From: Deltaproteobacteria bacterium
GTDB taxonomy: Bacteria; Myxococcota_A; Polyangia; Polyangiales; Polyangiaceae
DNA: 64,000 nucleotides
Direction: 5' to 3'
NCBI GenBank assembly: GCA_016875405.1
Contig: VGRJ01000006.1
Coordinates: 1 to 64,000 of the forward strand
Shown in pieces: positions 45,969 to 54,552 of the stretch. Both the position numbers and the translations under genes were made by a program. How positions within the stretch are numbered: the first letter of the stretch is position 1; the number at the start of each line of letters is the position of its first letter. Below the pieces are notes generated by a model, which was not told the DNA's origin, made no database searches, and worked only from the letters and a program-made list of their open reading frames with translations.

Positions 45969-46736
45969 ATGCGCACCCCTCGCCTCCTCGCCCTCCTCGT
46001 CACCGCGACCCTTGGCCTCACCCTCGGCGCCGGCGACCTCCTCGCCACCCCGCCGAAGAACAAGAAGGCCAAGGACACCGCGAAGCCCGCCGCGCTCGAG
46101 ACCACCCTTCCGATCGAGCCGTCCGCGTTCGGCTCGGACTCGAAGAGCGTGATCGCGACCTACGAGAAGCTCATCGAGAAGGACTACCAGGCCGAGTTCG
46201 ACAAGGTCGAGCCCGGGGTCGAGATGCGCCGCCTCGAGGAGAAAATGCAGGCGGACAAGGACTACATGCGCAAGAGCCTGCTGGTGCTCGATACGCCGCC
46301 GACCACCCTCGACGGGACAAGGCTCGTCGGTGAGTTCACCTACGGGAACCAAGAGAGCATCTTGCGCGTCGAGCGCGGCGGGAAGAAGCGCACGATGTTT
46401 TTCATCCGTGACCGGCTGTGGAAATACATCGACAGCTATGCCCTTGGCGAGAAGTCGAAATGGGGCGCGACCTTCGCTGTCGCGGCGAAGAAGCTCGAAG
46501 AGAAGCTCGGCGTCCCGGGGCGCGAGCTCGCGGCGAACCCCGCAGAGGGCCGGCGCTTCGCCGAACTCGACTGGGCCGACGAGTACACACACGTCCGCGC
46601 CATCGACTGGGGCAAGGAGTTCGCCGTCGCGTTCGTCGAGCGCGCGACCGAGGGGCGTCTCGACGAGCTGCGCAAGAACAAGGAAAAGCCAGCGGAGTCG
46701 GTGGATCCGACCGTGAAGGGCGTCCTCCGCAAGTAA
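45969..46736 (+). CDS. Secreted protein of unknown function
   Basis: A 255-residue protein with a cleavable signal peptide (LLALLVTATLGLTLGAGDLLA, probable cut after Ala about residue 27). Mature sequence begins with Lys/Pro-rich stretch, then a mixed alpha/beta domain rich in Lys and Glu, with helical segments such as VIATYEKLIEKDYQAEFDKV and KKLEEKLGVPGREL. The Lys/Glu density is high compared with neighbours. No catalytic motif or known family is recognised. It lies upstream of the NifU-like gene by 45 bases on the same strand. Confidence 0.72.
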   Translation: MRTPRLLALLVTATLGLTLGAGDLLATPPKNKKAKDTAKPAALETTLPIEPSAFGSDSKSVIATYEKLIEKDYQAEFDKVEPGVEMRRLEEKMQADKDYMRKSLLVLDTPPTTLDGTRLVGEFTYGNQESILRVERGGKKRTMFFIRDRLWKYIDSYALGEKSKWGATFAVAAKKLEEKLGVPGRELAANPAEGRRFAELDWADEYTHVRAIDWGKEFAVAFVERATEGRLDELRKNKEKPAESVDPTVKGVLRK

Positions 46737-46781
46737 CCTCCCGAACGACCTTGACCCTCAGGCCTAGTTCCAGCTGAATCC

Positions 46782-47063
46782 ATGGCGATGTCTGACTCCG
46801 TATCCGCAGAAATGACGACGATGCTGAGCGAGGTGCTCGCACCGCTCCTCCGCGCGGACGGCAATGAGCTCTACCTCGTCGACTTCGGCAAAAAGGAGCT
46901 GCGCCTCCACGTCACCGGCAAGCTGAGCGGCAGCCCAGGGACGCCCGCCGCGATCGAGCACGTGATCGCCCCGGCCGTGGCCGCCATTGACAAGAACGTG
47001 AGGCTCGTCGTCACCTCGGGATGGCTCGTCCCGAAGAGCGCCGTCCTCGTGGAGCCGGCCTGA
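46782..47063 (+). CDS. NifU C-terminal-like domain protein lacking the CxxC motif
   Basis: A 93-residue protein that follows the NifU/Nfu C-terminal domain: an N-terminal helix, PLLRADGNELYLVDF (family: P-x-L-x-x-D-G-G-x-x-E-L-V), strand ELRLHVTG, then GSPGTPAAIEHVIAPAV. Where Nfu proteins have G-x-C-x-x-C-P-x-S, this reads GKLSGSPGT, so both Cys that bridge the Fe-S cluster are absent. Fe-S delivery is therefore unlikely; it may be a regulatory or structural relic, or bind a partner. It lies 45 bases after a secreted protein gene and 43 bases before hflX. Confidence 0.75.
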   Translation: MAMSDSVSAEMTTMLSEVLAPLLRADGNELYLVDFGKKELRLHVTGKLSGSPGTPAAIEHVIAPAVAAIDKNVRLVVTSGWLVPKSAVLVEPA

Positions 47064-47106
47064 GCCGCGCGACGTCCTCGCGAGCCGAGAGCGCGTCGCC
47101 GCACGC

Positions 47107-48858
47107 ATGAGCACGATCGACGGAAACACGGCGGGCCTCGCGCCCAGCACGGTGAAGACCCTCGAGCGCCTTTACCGGCGCAAGGTCCCCCTCACCCAGA
47201 TCGCCTCGCCCGAGCTCGTCAAGACGCTCGTCGATGCCTCGCGCGAAGCGGGGCGCCAGGTCGGCGTGCTCATTCACCGCTCCGGCGTCGTCGACCGCGT
47301 GATCGTCGGAGACTCGTCGCGGCTGATGCTACCGGACATCGGCCGTCTGCGCGCGGCGGAGGGGCGCTTCCGCGCGCTTCGGCTCGTGCACACGCACCTC
47401 TACGGCGAGGAGCTGACGCGCGACGACCTCATCGATCTCGTCCGCCTGCGCCTCGACCTCGTGTGCGCGTACATGCTCACGCCCGAGGGAGACGTCCGGG
47501 GCGTCCATTACGGCTACAACACGCCGGCGTACAAGGACGGCGATCTGCCCTACCGCACCGTCGGCCCGCTCCACCCGAGCCAGCTGGATGTCGACTTCGG
47601 TCAGCTCGTCGGTGCGCTCGAGGAGGAGTTCGCCCGGCTGTCCCGCACTCGCAAGGTCGAGGCGAAGGATGGCCGCGCCATCCTCGTCCACGTGGGCGAC
47701 CGCAAGCGCCCCCGCGCGCTGCAAGAGGCCGAGGCGCGACTGCGTGAGCTCGAGGAGCTCGCGAGGACCGCCGGCGTCGAGGTGATGGATCGCTTCACGC
47801 AGCTTCGCGACCGCTTTGACCCGAAGTTCCTCCTCGGCAAGGGAAAGCTCGAGGAGATCCTCCTGCGCGCGTTCGAGTGCGACGCGCACACGTTGATCTT
47901 CGATCAGAACCTGTCGCCTTCGCAGGCGTCGTCGATTGCGCAGGTGACCGACCTCAAGGTGATCGATCGCACGCAGCTCATCCTCGACATCTTCGCGCAG
48001 CGCGCCGAGTCTGTGGACGGCAAGCTGCAGGTCGAGCTCGCTCAGCTCAAGTACACGCTCCCGCGCCTCGGACAGAAGGACGACGCGCTGTCTCGACTAA
48101 CCGGCGGGATCGGCGGACGCGGCCCAGGCGAGACGAAGCTCGAGATCGGTCGACGACGGGCAAAGGAGCGCGTCACGATCCTCGAAGATCGCCTGCGCAA
48201 GCTCGAGAAGCAGCGAAGGCAGCGCCGCGCTCGACGCAGCCGCCAAGACGTGCCGATCGTGTCGATCGTCGGCTACACGAACGCCGGCAAGAGCACGCTG
48301 CTCAACACGCTCACCGACTCGGACGTGATCGCCGAGAACAAGCTCTTCGCGACGCTCGACACGCGCTCGCGACGGCTCCGCTTCCCGAACGAGCGGGAGG
48401 TGGTCATCACCGACACCGTCGGCTTCATCCGCGATCTCCCGAAGGACCTCTTCGCGGCGTTCCGCGCCACCTTCGAGGAGACGGCCGACGCCGACTTGCT
48501 CCTCCACGTCGTCGACGCCGGAGACCCCGACCGCGATCAACACATCGCCACGACCGAGAAGCTGCTGTCCGAGCTCGAGCTCGCGACGATCCCCAGGCTC
48601 CTCGTCTACAACAAGGCCGATCTCGTCGAGCCGGCCGAGCGCGAGGCGCTCGTTCGAGGCAACGGCGACTCGCTCGCGCTGTCCGCCCTCGATCGCGAGA
48701 CGACGAGGAGCTTGCTTGATCGCGTGGCGAGCGAGCTCGCCGCACGCTGGGCGGAGTCGGCGCTGACGCCGGAGTACGATGAAGAGGAGCTCTTTCGGGA
48801 CGAAGAGCCGAGCGTAGAGGAGCTCGCCGACGCGAAGGACGAGCCTACGTCAGGGTGA
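47107..48858 (+). CDS. hflX: Ribosome-associated GTPase HflX
   Basis: A 583-residue TRAFAC GTPase. An N-terminal extension of about 200 residues (with HTHLYGEELTRDDLIDL) precedes the usual HflX N-domain (FDPKFLLGKGKLEEI, IFDQNLSPSQ) and coiled coil. The G domain then follows, with G1 GYTNAGKST, G3 DTVGFIRDLP and G4 YNKADLV. HflX splits stalled or heat-damaged 70S ribosomes. At 583 residues it is longer than the approximately 430-residue Escherichia coli protein; the long N-terminal extension is known in several bacterial lineages. Its last 9 bases overlap the end of the convergent hydrolase gene. Confidence 0.95.
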   Translation: MSTIDGNTAGLAPSTVKTLERLYRRKVPLTQIASPELVKTLVDASREAGRQVGVLIHRSGVVDRVIVGDSSRLMLPDIGRLRAAEGRFRALRLVHTHLYGEELTRDDLIDLVRLRLDLVCAYMLTPEGDVRGVHYGYNTPAYKDGDLPYRTVGPLHPSQLDVDFGQLVGALEEEFARLSRTRKVEAKDGRAILVHVGDRKRPRALQEAEARLRELEELARTAGVEVMDRFTQLRDRFDPKFLLGKGKLEEILLRAFECDAHTLIFDQNLSPSQASSIAQVTDLKVIDRTQLILDIFAQRAESVDGKLQVELAQLKYTLPRLGQKDDALSRLTGGIGGRGPGETKLEIGRRRAKERVTILEDRLRKLEKQRRQRRARRSRQDVPIVSIVGYTNAGKSTLLNTLTDSDVIAENKLFATLDTRSRRLRFPNEREVVITDTVGFIRDLPKDLFAAFRATFEETADADLLLHVVDAGDPDRDQHIATTEKLLSELELATIPRLLVYNKADLVEPAEREALVRGNGDSLALSALDRETTRSLLDRVASELAARWAESALTPEYDEEELFRDEEPSVEELADAKDEPTSG

Positions 48859-49932
48859 AGCGTCGCTCCTCGTCGCGCGACGCTCGTCACGCCGCTCTCG
48901 TGCCTCGATGGGCCGCGCGCCATCACGCTCTTCGAACCAGTCGCTCTTCTGGTGGCGCCGAAGCTGCGACGCGTAGAGGCAGTCGCGCAGGTTGTTGTGC
49001 CGGTACGTGACTCCGCCGTGGTCCAGCGGCGATGCGAGGAAGATCGCCCGACCTCGCGTGAGCTCGACCCGTGAGAGCGAGCCGGGTCTCTCCTCGTGGA
49101 GCACGTCGACCCCATCGGAGCGCAGCTCGGCGATGAGGGTCAGGTTCTGCGCGCGCACCGGCGCCGTCGCGTAGGTGCTGACGAGCTTGCGACGTGGCGC
49201 CCGACGACCGGGCGTCCCGCCCTTCAACCACGCGCGGAACGTCGACACGGCGCCGTACAGCGCGTCGAACAGGTAGACCTCGGTCACCTCGACCTCGCCG
49301 TGGAGGAGGCACGCCGCCGCCACGCGATAGCCGCCGGAATGTGCGGACAAACACAGGGCCCCGAAGCGCCTCGCACCGCGGAGCCTCGAGGCGCCGAGCG
49401 CCTTGCCCACAGCGGGTCTCGCGAGCTCGCGCATGAGCTCCTCGAGCATGCGCCGGAGGCCGCCACGCTGCTCGACCTTGCCGCCGCTCGAGTCCGCCGC
49501 GCGCACGGGCCCCTGCGGGACGACGAGGAGCGCGTTCTGCTTGCTCTCGAAGAGCTGCTCGCGGAGCGCGTGCTCGTCCATCGCGCCCGCCGCGGTGTTG
49601 TTGTGCCCGTGGAAGTGGACGACCGCGTCGAGCTGCCCCGACGCTGGCAGGCGGTAGTGGCGAGGCACGAACACGAGCACCGTGTCGTCCTTGTAGGAGG
49701 CTCCCTCCGCGGGGAACGGGGCGTGCTCGAGGCCGAACGCGAGCGTCACGCCGAGCGGCCCGCGCTCGACGCGAACGAGCTTGCCCGACAGCCCTCCGGC
49801 CTTCGTGCTCGCGTCGTCACCATCGGCGAGTGCGCGCTCCATGCCGACCGTCACCGAGAGTCCTCCCGCGACGAGCGCCGTGAGGAACCGGCGGCGCCCA
49901 ACGCAGGAGATGTGCTCGTCGCGTGGCGGCAT
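48850..49932 (-). CDS. Tat-exported alpha/beta-hydrolase-like protein
   Basis: A 360-residue protein with a twin-arginine signal (GRRRFLTALVAGG). The alpha/beta-hydrolase pattern is visible: HFHGHNN in the oxyanion region, LVVPQGP, and a nucleophile elbow LSAHSGGYR, where the usual GxSxG reads AHSGG. Substrate unknown; esterase or lipase-like by fold only. The inner ATG is chosen because the Arg-rich Tat motif then lies about 13 residues from the start; a GTG further upstream is possible. It converges on hflX with a 9-base overlap and is divergent from folE. Confidence 0.72.
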   Translation of the reverse strand: MPPRDEHISCVGRRRFLTALVAGGLSVTVGMERALADGDDASTKAGGLSGKLVRVERGPLGVTLAFGLEHAPFPAEGASYKDDTVLVFVPRHYRLPASGQLDAVVHFHGHNNTAAGAMDEHALREQLFESKQNALLVVPQGPVRAADSSGGKVEQRGGLRRMLEELMRELARPAVGKALGASRLRGARRFGALCLSAHSGGYRVAAACLLHGEVEVTEVYLFDALYGAVSTFRAWLKGGTPGRRAPRRKLVSTYATAPVRAQNLTLIAELRSDGVDVLHEERPGSLSRVELTRGRAIFLASPLDHGGVTYRHNNLRDCLYASQLRRHQKSDWFEERDGARPIEARERRDERRATRSDASP

Positions 49933-50008
49933 CGGTCGACGGCTAGCATTCGTACTCGGCACCGGCCAAGTCTTTGCCGACGCGCGTAGGTGCGCCTATG
50001 GTTCGCGC

Positions 50009-50620
50009 GTGGAGAGCACGAACAAGACGCCCCCTGACCGCGCGGCCGCAGCGCGTGCGATCGAACAGTTCTTGCGCGCGCTAGGACACGAGCCGACCGG
50101 AGAGCTCGCGGACACCGCGCGCCTCGTCACCGAGGCGTGGTGCGACGAGCTGCTCGCGGGCTACGACGACGACCCCTTGGCGCGGCTCGCGGAAGCAACG
50201 ATCATGACCACGTCCGATGACCCCGTGCTCGTCCGCGGCATTGACGTCGGCATGATGTGTCCGCACCACCTGCTCCCGTCGCACGGGCGCGCCGACGTGC
50301 TCTACCTCCCTCGCGGCAAGGTCGCGGGCTTCGGGGCGCTCGCGCGCGTCGTCTCGGCGCACACGCGACGACTCGTCCTGCAGGAGGACGCCGGCCGCGC
50401 GATCGCGCGAACCCTCGTCGATGGGCTCGAGGCGCGCGGGGCGCTCGTACGGCTCGAGCTCGTGCACACCTGCTTCTCGTTGCGCGGAGCGGCTCAGCCG
50501 TCCGCGACGATCGAGACGCTCGCGCTCGCGGGGACCTGCAGTGGCGCGGGTGCCGATCGAGACCTCGCCCTGTCGATGCTCGCCGGGCGCGCGAGCGCGG
50601 AGCTCCGGCCACGTGCCTGA
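50009..50620 (+). CDS. folE: GTP cyclohydrolase I
   Basis: A 203-residue enzyme that converts GTP to dihydroneopterin triphosphate, the first step of folate and tetrahydrobiopterin synthesis. The zinc-binding segment is GIDVGMMCPHHLLPSHG, with Cys and His ligands; the second Cys ligand is in VHTCFSLRGA. The zinc ligands are therefore conserved. The start codon is GTG. The next gene, an SDR, starts 8 bases inside the end of folE. folB lies elsewhere in this window, not linked to this operon. Confidence 0.93.
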   Translation: MESTNKTPPDRAAAARAIEQFLRALGHEPTGELADTARLVTEAWCDELLAGYDDDPLARLAEATIMTTSDDPVLVRGIDVGMMCPHHLLPSHGRADVLYLPRGKVAGFGALARVVSAHTRRLVLQEDAGRAIARTLVDGLEARGALVRLELVHTCFSLRGAAQPSATIETLALAGTCSGAGADRDLALSMLAGRASAELRPRA

Positions 50621-51299
50621 CCTCGCGGTCATCACGGGCGCGAGCCGCGGGATCGGGAGAGCCACCGCGCTCGCCCTCGCCCAGCGCGGCCTCTCCCTCG
50701 CGCTGCTCGGTCGTCCGAGTCCGCGACAATCCGAAGCCGTCACGGCGTGCCGCGCGCTCGGCGTCGACGCCCACGAGTACGCATTCGAGCTCACCGATGC
50801 GGCTGCGCTCGCGGCTGCCGCATCCGAGCTTGTCGTTCGTCAAGGCACGCCGCGCGTCGTCATCAACAACGCCGGCGATCTCGTCCGCGGGCCGCGCGTC
50901 CACGAGACCACCGTCGAAGACTGGGATCGCATCCTCGCGGTCAACCTTCGGGCGCCCTTCCTACTGTGCCGGGCGCTCTTGCCCTCGATGCTCGCGGCAG
51001 GGCGCGGGCGCTTCGTCCACGTCTCGAGCATCTCGGCCACGATGGGGTCACCGGGCGCGGCCTCGTACTGCGCGTCCAAGTGGGGCCTCCTCGGCCTCTC
51101 GAAGTCGCTCGCCGACGAGCTCCGTGGAACCGGCCTTCAGTCGGTGGCCGTGCTGCCAGGCTCGACCGACACCGACATGCTCGCGAAGACCCCGTTCGCG
51201 CCGCAGATGTCGGCAGACGATGTCGCACGCTTGCTCGTCTTCTACGGCCTCGATGCCCCGGACGCCGTCCAGGGCTCGCTCGTCGAGATGTTCGGCTGA
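50613..51299 (+). CDS. Short-chain dehydrogenase/reductase
   Basis: A 228-residue classical SDR. Visible motifs are TGASRGIG (cofactor binding), NNAG, and the catalytic Ser (SSIS), Tyr and Lys in SYCASKWG. The GTG start overlaps the folE stop by 8 bases, so the two are co-translated. The TGX3RXG variant that marks the pterin reductase FolM is not seen here (Gly follows Arg directly, as in ordinary SDRs). A pterin or folate role is only hinted at by context. NADP(H) versus NAD(H) preference is not settled. Confidence 0.88.
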   Translation: MPDLAVITGASRGIGRATALALAQRGLSLALLGRPSPRQSEAVTACRALGVDAHEYAFELTDAAALAAAASELVVRQGTPRVVINNAGDLVRGPRVHETTVEDWDRILAVNLRAPFLLCRALLPSMLAAGRGRFVHVSSISATMGSPGAASYCASKWGLLGLSKSLADELRGTGLQSVAVLPGSTDTDMLAKTPFAPQMSADDVARLLVFYGLDAPDAVQGSLVEMFG

Positions 51300-51361
51300 C
51301 GTAACGACACGCGCGCCTCGCCCCGCTGAAATAGAACGGGCGTGACCGCGCGCCGGGTGCC

Positions 51362-52036
51362 ATGTTGAGAAGGGTGCATGGCGCGTTAGATGACCAGCTC
51401 GAGGCCGCGCTCGAGGAATTGCCGCTGTTTCCGCTTCGGGGCGTCGTGCTCTTCCCCGGGATGGCGCTCCCGCTCCACGTGTTCGAGCCGCGCTATCGCC
51501 AGATGATGCGTGATGCGCTCCAGTCCCATCGCTGCCTCAGCGTGGTGCACGTCCCCGACCGTCGCGCCGACCTCCGAGGGAACCCACCGCTCTGCCGCGT
51601 CGCGGGCGTCGGGACGATCGTCGAGCACGAGGAGCTGCCCGACGGCCGTTTCAACCTCTTGCTCGTCGGGCGCGCGCGCGTGCGCCTCGAGGAGCTCCCC
51701 TTCGTCGAGCCGTACCGCCGTGCCCGCGGTCGCATCGTCGAGTGCACGGACGCCGAGGTCGGCCCCCCCGACATCGCCGCGTTGCGCTCCGCCATCACGT
51801 CCTTCACGAAGGTCGCCCGCCGACTCGACCCGAGCTTCGACGCCACGATCCCCGACGATCTCCCGCTCAGCGCCTACGCCGACGCCTGCGCCGCGCGCCT
51901 CTTGCTCGACGCCACCCAGCGGCAGCGTGTGCTCGAGGCGCCCTGCGTCGCCGAGCGAGTCCACATCGTGACCGAGGTCCTGACGATTCAGCATCACGAC
52001 CTCGACCTCGAAGTCCCTGCGCACGACCTCAACTGA
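51362..52036 (+). CDS. Lon N-terminal-domain (LON substrate-binding) protein
   Basis: A 224-residue protein made of a stand-alone Lon protease substrate-binding domain (PF02190): LPLFPLRGVVLFPGMALPLH, FEPRYRQMMRDAL, GVGTIVEHEELPDGRFNLLL and VGRARVRLEEL are all typical. It has no ATPase or protease domain. Such proteins are widespread and of unknown role. The ATG is preceded by a weak AG-rich stretch. It is convergent with lolD, with a perfect hairpin in the gap. Confidence 0.9.
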   Translation: MLRRVHGALDDQLEAALEELPLFPLRGVVLFPGMALPLHVFEPRYRQMMRDALQSHRCLSVVHVPDRRADLRGNPPLCRVAGVGTIVEHEELPDGRFNLLLVGRARVRLEELPFVEPYRRARGRIVECTDAEVGPPDIAALRSAITSFTKVARRLDPSFDATIPDDLPLSAYADACAARLLLDATQRQRVLEAPCVAERVHIVTEVLTIQHHDLDLEVPAHDLN

Positions 52037-52053
52037 TGGCGCACGTCTGTCAA

Positions 52054-52080
52054 CGGCGCGCGTGTGTCGATGGCGCGCCG
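52054..52080. terminator. 8-bp hairpin between convergent genes
   Basis: CGGCGCGC at 52054-52061 pairs perfectly with GCGCGCCG at 52073-52080 across an 11-base loop, in the 86-base gap between the convergent Lon-domain gene and lolD. Probable bidirectional terminator; no U-tract. Confidence 0.5.
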
Positions 52081-52122
52081 AAGTGAGGACGGGTCTGAGC
52101 GTTGACCGAGAGACCGGGCGCG

Positions 52123-52854
52123 CTAGGTCGACTCGGCAAGTGCGCGCACCTCGTCCCGGAGGATGCGCCCGTCCTGCATCGTCACCATCCGCGGCATGCT
52201 CTCCGCGAACGCGACGTTGTGCGTGACCACAATCACCGTGGTCCCGTGGCGACGGCTGGTGTCGAAGAAGAGTTCGTGGATCGCCTCGCTCGTCGCGGTG
52301 TCGAGGTTGCCCGTGGGCTCGTCCGCCAGGATGATCTTCGGCTCGAGCACGAGGGCACGCGCGAGCGCGACGCGCTGTTGCTCGCCCCCGGAGAGCTCGC
52401 CGGGTCGGTGGGTCTCGCGGCTCGAGAGCCCGACCTCCTCGAGGAGCGTACGCGCGCGCTCAGCGAGCTCCTTGCGCGGCCGCCCTTGGATGAGCCCAGG
52501 CATCATCACGTTCTCGAGCGCGGTGAACTCGGGCAAGAGGTGGTGGAACTGGAAGACGAAGCCGATGGTGCGGTTTCGAATGTCGGCGAGCTTCGACGAG
52601 GAGAGCCCCGCGAGCTCTTGACCGACCATCTTGATGCTTCCGCTCGTGGGGAGGTCGAGCGTGCCGATGCAGTGGAGCAGCGTGCTCTTTCCAGCGCCCG
52701 ATTTGCCCACGACCGAGACGACCTCGCCCGCGCCGATGTCGAGGTCGATGCCGTTCAACACCGCAAGCTCACGGCCCATGTGGAGGAAGGTCTTGTGAAG
52801 CCCTCGAATCGAGACGACTGGCTCGTTGGTGCTGGGCTCTTTGGACGCGCTCAT
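52123..52854 (-). CDS. lolD: Lipoprotein-releasing ABC transporter ATPase LolD
   Basis: A 243-residue ABC ATPase. Visible motifs are Walker [11 protein letters not shown]-loop [18 protein letters not shown], signature [15 protein letters not shown] and Walker [13 protein letters not shown], then the His-loop VIVVTHN. The Q-loop segment with HHLLPEF is characteristic of LolD. It drives release of lipoproteins from the inner membrane toward the outer membrane; this matches the many lipoprotein genes nearby. The ATG lies 3 bases after the lolC/E stop, so the two are co-translated. It ends the prfB-lysS-lolCE-lolD operon. Confidence 0.94.
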   Translation of the reverse strand: MSASKEPSTNEPVVSIRGLHKTFLHMGRELAVLNGIDLDIGAGEVVSVVGKSGAGKSTLLHCIGTLDLPTSGSIKMVGQELAGLSSSKLADIRNRTIGFVFQFHHLLPEFTALENVMMPGLIQGRPRKELAERARTLLEEVGLSSRETHRPGELSGGEQQRVALARALVLEPKIILADEPTGNLDTATSEAIHELFFDTSRRHGTTVIVVTHNVAFAESMPRMVTMQDGRILRDEVRALAEST

Positions 52855-52857
52855 GGG

Positions 52858-54552
52858 TCACTCGTAGCGGAGACCGTCGACCGGACGGACGCGGGCCGCC
52901 GTGTAGGCGGGGTAGATGGTGGCGAGGCTGCAGATCCCCAGAGCGGCGAGCGCGACGAACGCGTAGTCGCCGAGGTCGACGTTCACGGGAAGGCGATCGA
53001 TGTAGTACACGTCTGGGTCGAGGCGCACTCCGGACCACTCGAGCCCGAGGCACGCCGCGAGCGCGACCGCGACCCCGAGCGCAGTCCCGATCGCGCCGAT
53101 GAGGACGCCCTCGATCATGAAGATCGACATGATCGAGCGATCCGTCGCGCCGAGCGCCTTCAGCACCGCGATCTCTCGTGCCTTCTCCGTCACCATGAGG
53201 AGGAGCGTGCAGATGATGCAGAAGCTCGCGACGGTGATCGCGATGGACAGGATGATGAAGGTCGCCAGCTTCTCGAGCTTCAGGGCGCTGAAGAGGTTCT
53301 TGTTCATCTCCTTCCAGTCGCGCACACGGAGCGTGTCGGCCTCGCGCTTCGCGGCTCGGGCGGAGACGAGGCGCGCCACCGCCGCATCGACGACTGGCCG
53401 AACCGTGCCGAGCGCCTCCGGATCGGGGATGCGCACGTCGATCTTGTTGACCCGACCGGTCAACTCGAAGAACTGCTGCGCCACCGGCAGGACCACGTAC
53501 GCCGTCGAGGCGTCGTACTCGTACATGCCGCTGTAGAAGACCGCGGCGACGAGGAAGCGACGTGATTTGGGCATGATGCCCGTCGGACCGAGCTCGCCCA
53601 TCGGGGAGAGCAGGGTGATGCGGTCTCCGACCATCACGTGGAGGGACTTCGCGAGCTCGCGCCCGAGGATGATGCCCGGGTAAACCTTCCCGTCGGAGCC
53701 CGCGTCACCGATGTCGACGTCGTCGAGCCCGAGCGGCGGAGCTCGATGGTAAGGCTCACCGCCGGGGCCTCGGCCGATCACCTCACCCGAAGGGATCTCG
53801 AGGATTCGCTCGGGCGACGCGAGGTACTCAAACCTCCCGTACTCGATGTTCTTCACAAGGTTGATGACGTCGCCGACACTCGCGGGGTCGATGCCGCGCA
53901 TCAGCACGCCCGCGGTGTTGGTCGCGCTCGAGGCCATCGCGTCGCCGCCAGCAACCGGAGTCGCCGCACCTCCGAACGGGGCGACCGCTTCGCGCACCGC
54001 GGCGAGAGGCCGCTCGTAGTCGTCGAAGCCCTTCGCCTCCGCGACGTCGACGACGATGTGCGCGGTATTTCCCAGAATCTTGCGCTTCAGGTCGTAGCCG
54101 AAGCCGCCCATGATCGAGGTGACCGAGCAGAGCGCGCACGAGCTGACCGACACGCCGAGGACGCTGAGGACGCTGATGACGGTGAGGAAGCCGCTCTTCG
54201 TCGCCGAGAGCATGCGGGCGCTCACGAACGAGGTGAAGCCGCGGCGCTGGAGCGCCTCGAGGACGAGCGGCGTGACGGCGAGCGCCGTGTAGACGACATA
54301 GACGACGGCCGAGACGAGAGCTGCTGCGCGAGCGATCTCGAGTCGAAGATCGTAGCTCGCGAGCGGCCCCGACTCGGGGGGGTGTTGGAGCGAGAACGCG
54401 GTGAGCCCGATGAACGCGGCGCCGAACCCCACCCCGAGCCACCATCCCACCGCTCTCGTCTTGCTCGCAGCGGCGCGGGCGAGGCCGCGCTTCACGAGGA
54501 GCGGCATCAAGACGACGACGCCGAGGAACAGGGCCCAGACCTTGAGGGTCAT
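52858..54552 (-). CDS. LolC/E-type lipoprotein-releasing permease with extra N-terminal membrane segments
   Basis: A 564-residue membrane protein of the LolC/LolE (MacB/FtsX) type. The normal LolCE start is at about residues 130-185 (FTSFVSARMLSATKSGFLTV, with SVLSVLGVSVSSCALCSVTS), followed by a large periplasmic domain and three C-terminal helices (TFIILSIAITVASFCIICTLL, IEGVLIGAIGTALGV, YAFVALAALGICSL). Before this it has about 130 extra residues with three hydrophobic segments (around 5-20, 40-60 and 85-115). Only one LolC/E gene is present, so the permease may be a homodimer. The ATG overlaps the lysS stop (ATGA). Confidence 0.9.
   Translation of the reverse strand: MTLKVWALFLGVVVLMPLLVKRGLARAAASKTRAVGWWLGVGFGAAFIGLTAFSLQHPPESGPLASYDLRLEIARAAALVSAVVYVVYTALAVTPLVLEALQRRGFTSFVSARMLSATKSGFLTVISVLSVLGVSVSSCALCSVTSIMGGFGYDLKRKILGNTAHIVVDVAEAKGFDDYERPLAAVREAVAPFGGAATPVAGGDAMASSATNTAGVLMRGIDPASVGDVINLVKNIEYGRFEYLASPERILEIPSGEVIGRGPGGEPYHRAPPLGLDDVDIGDAGSDGKVYPGIILGRELAKSLHVMVGDRITLLSPMGELGPTGIMPKSRRFLVAAVFYSGMYEYDASTAYVVLPVAQQFFELTGRVNKIDVRIPDPEALGTVRPVVDAAVARLVSARAAKREADTLRVRDWKEMNKNLFSALKLEKLATFIILSIAITVASFCIICTLLLMVTEKAREIAVLKALGATDRSIMSIFMIEGVLIGAIGTALGVAVALAACLGLEWSGVRLDPDVYYIDRLPVNVDLGDYAFVALAALGICSLATIYPAYTAARVRPVDGLRYE

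Noticed and set aside
50613-51299. SDR downstream of folE as a FolM-type pterin reductase
   Set aside because: The cofactor motif is TGASRGIG, typical of ordinary SDRs, without the extra Arg of pterin reductases. Context alone is not enough.
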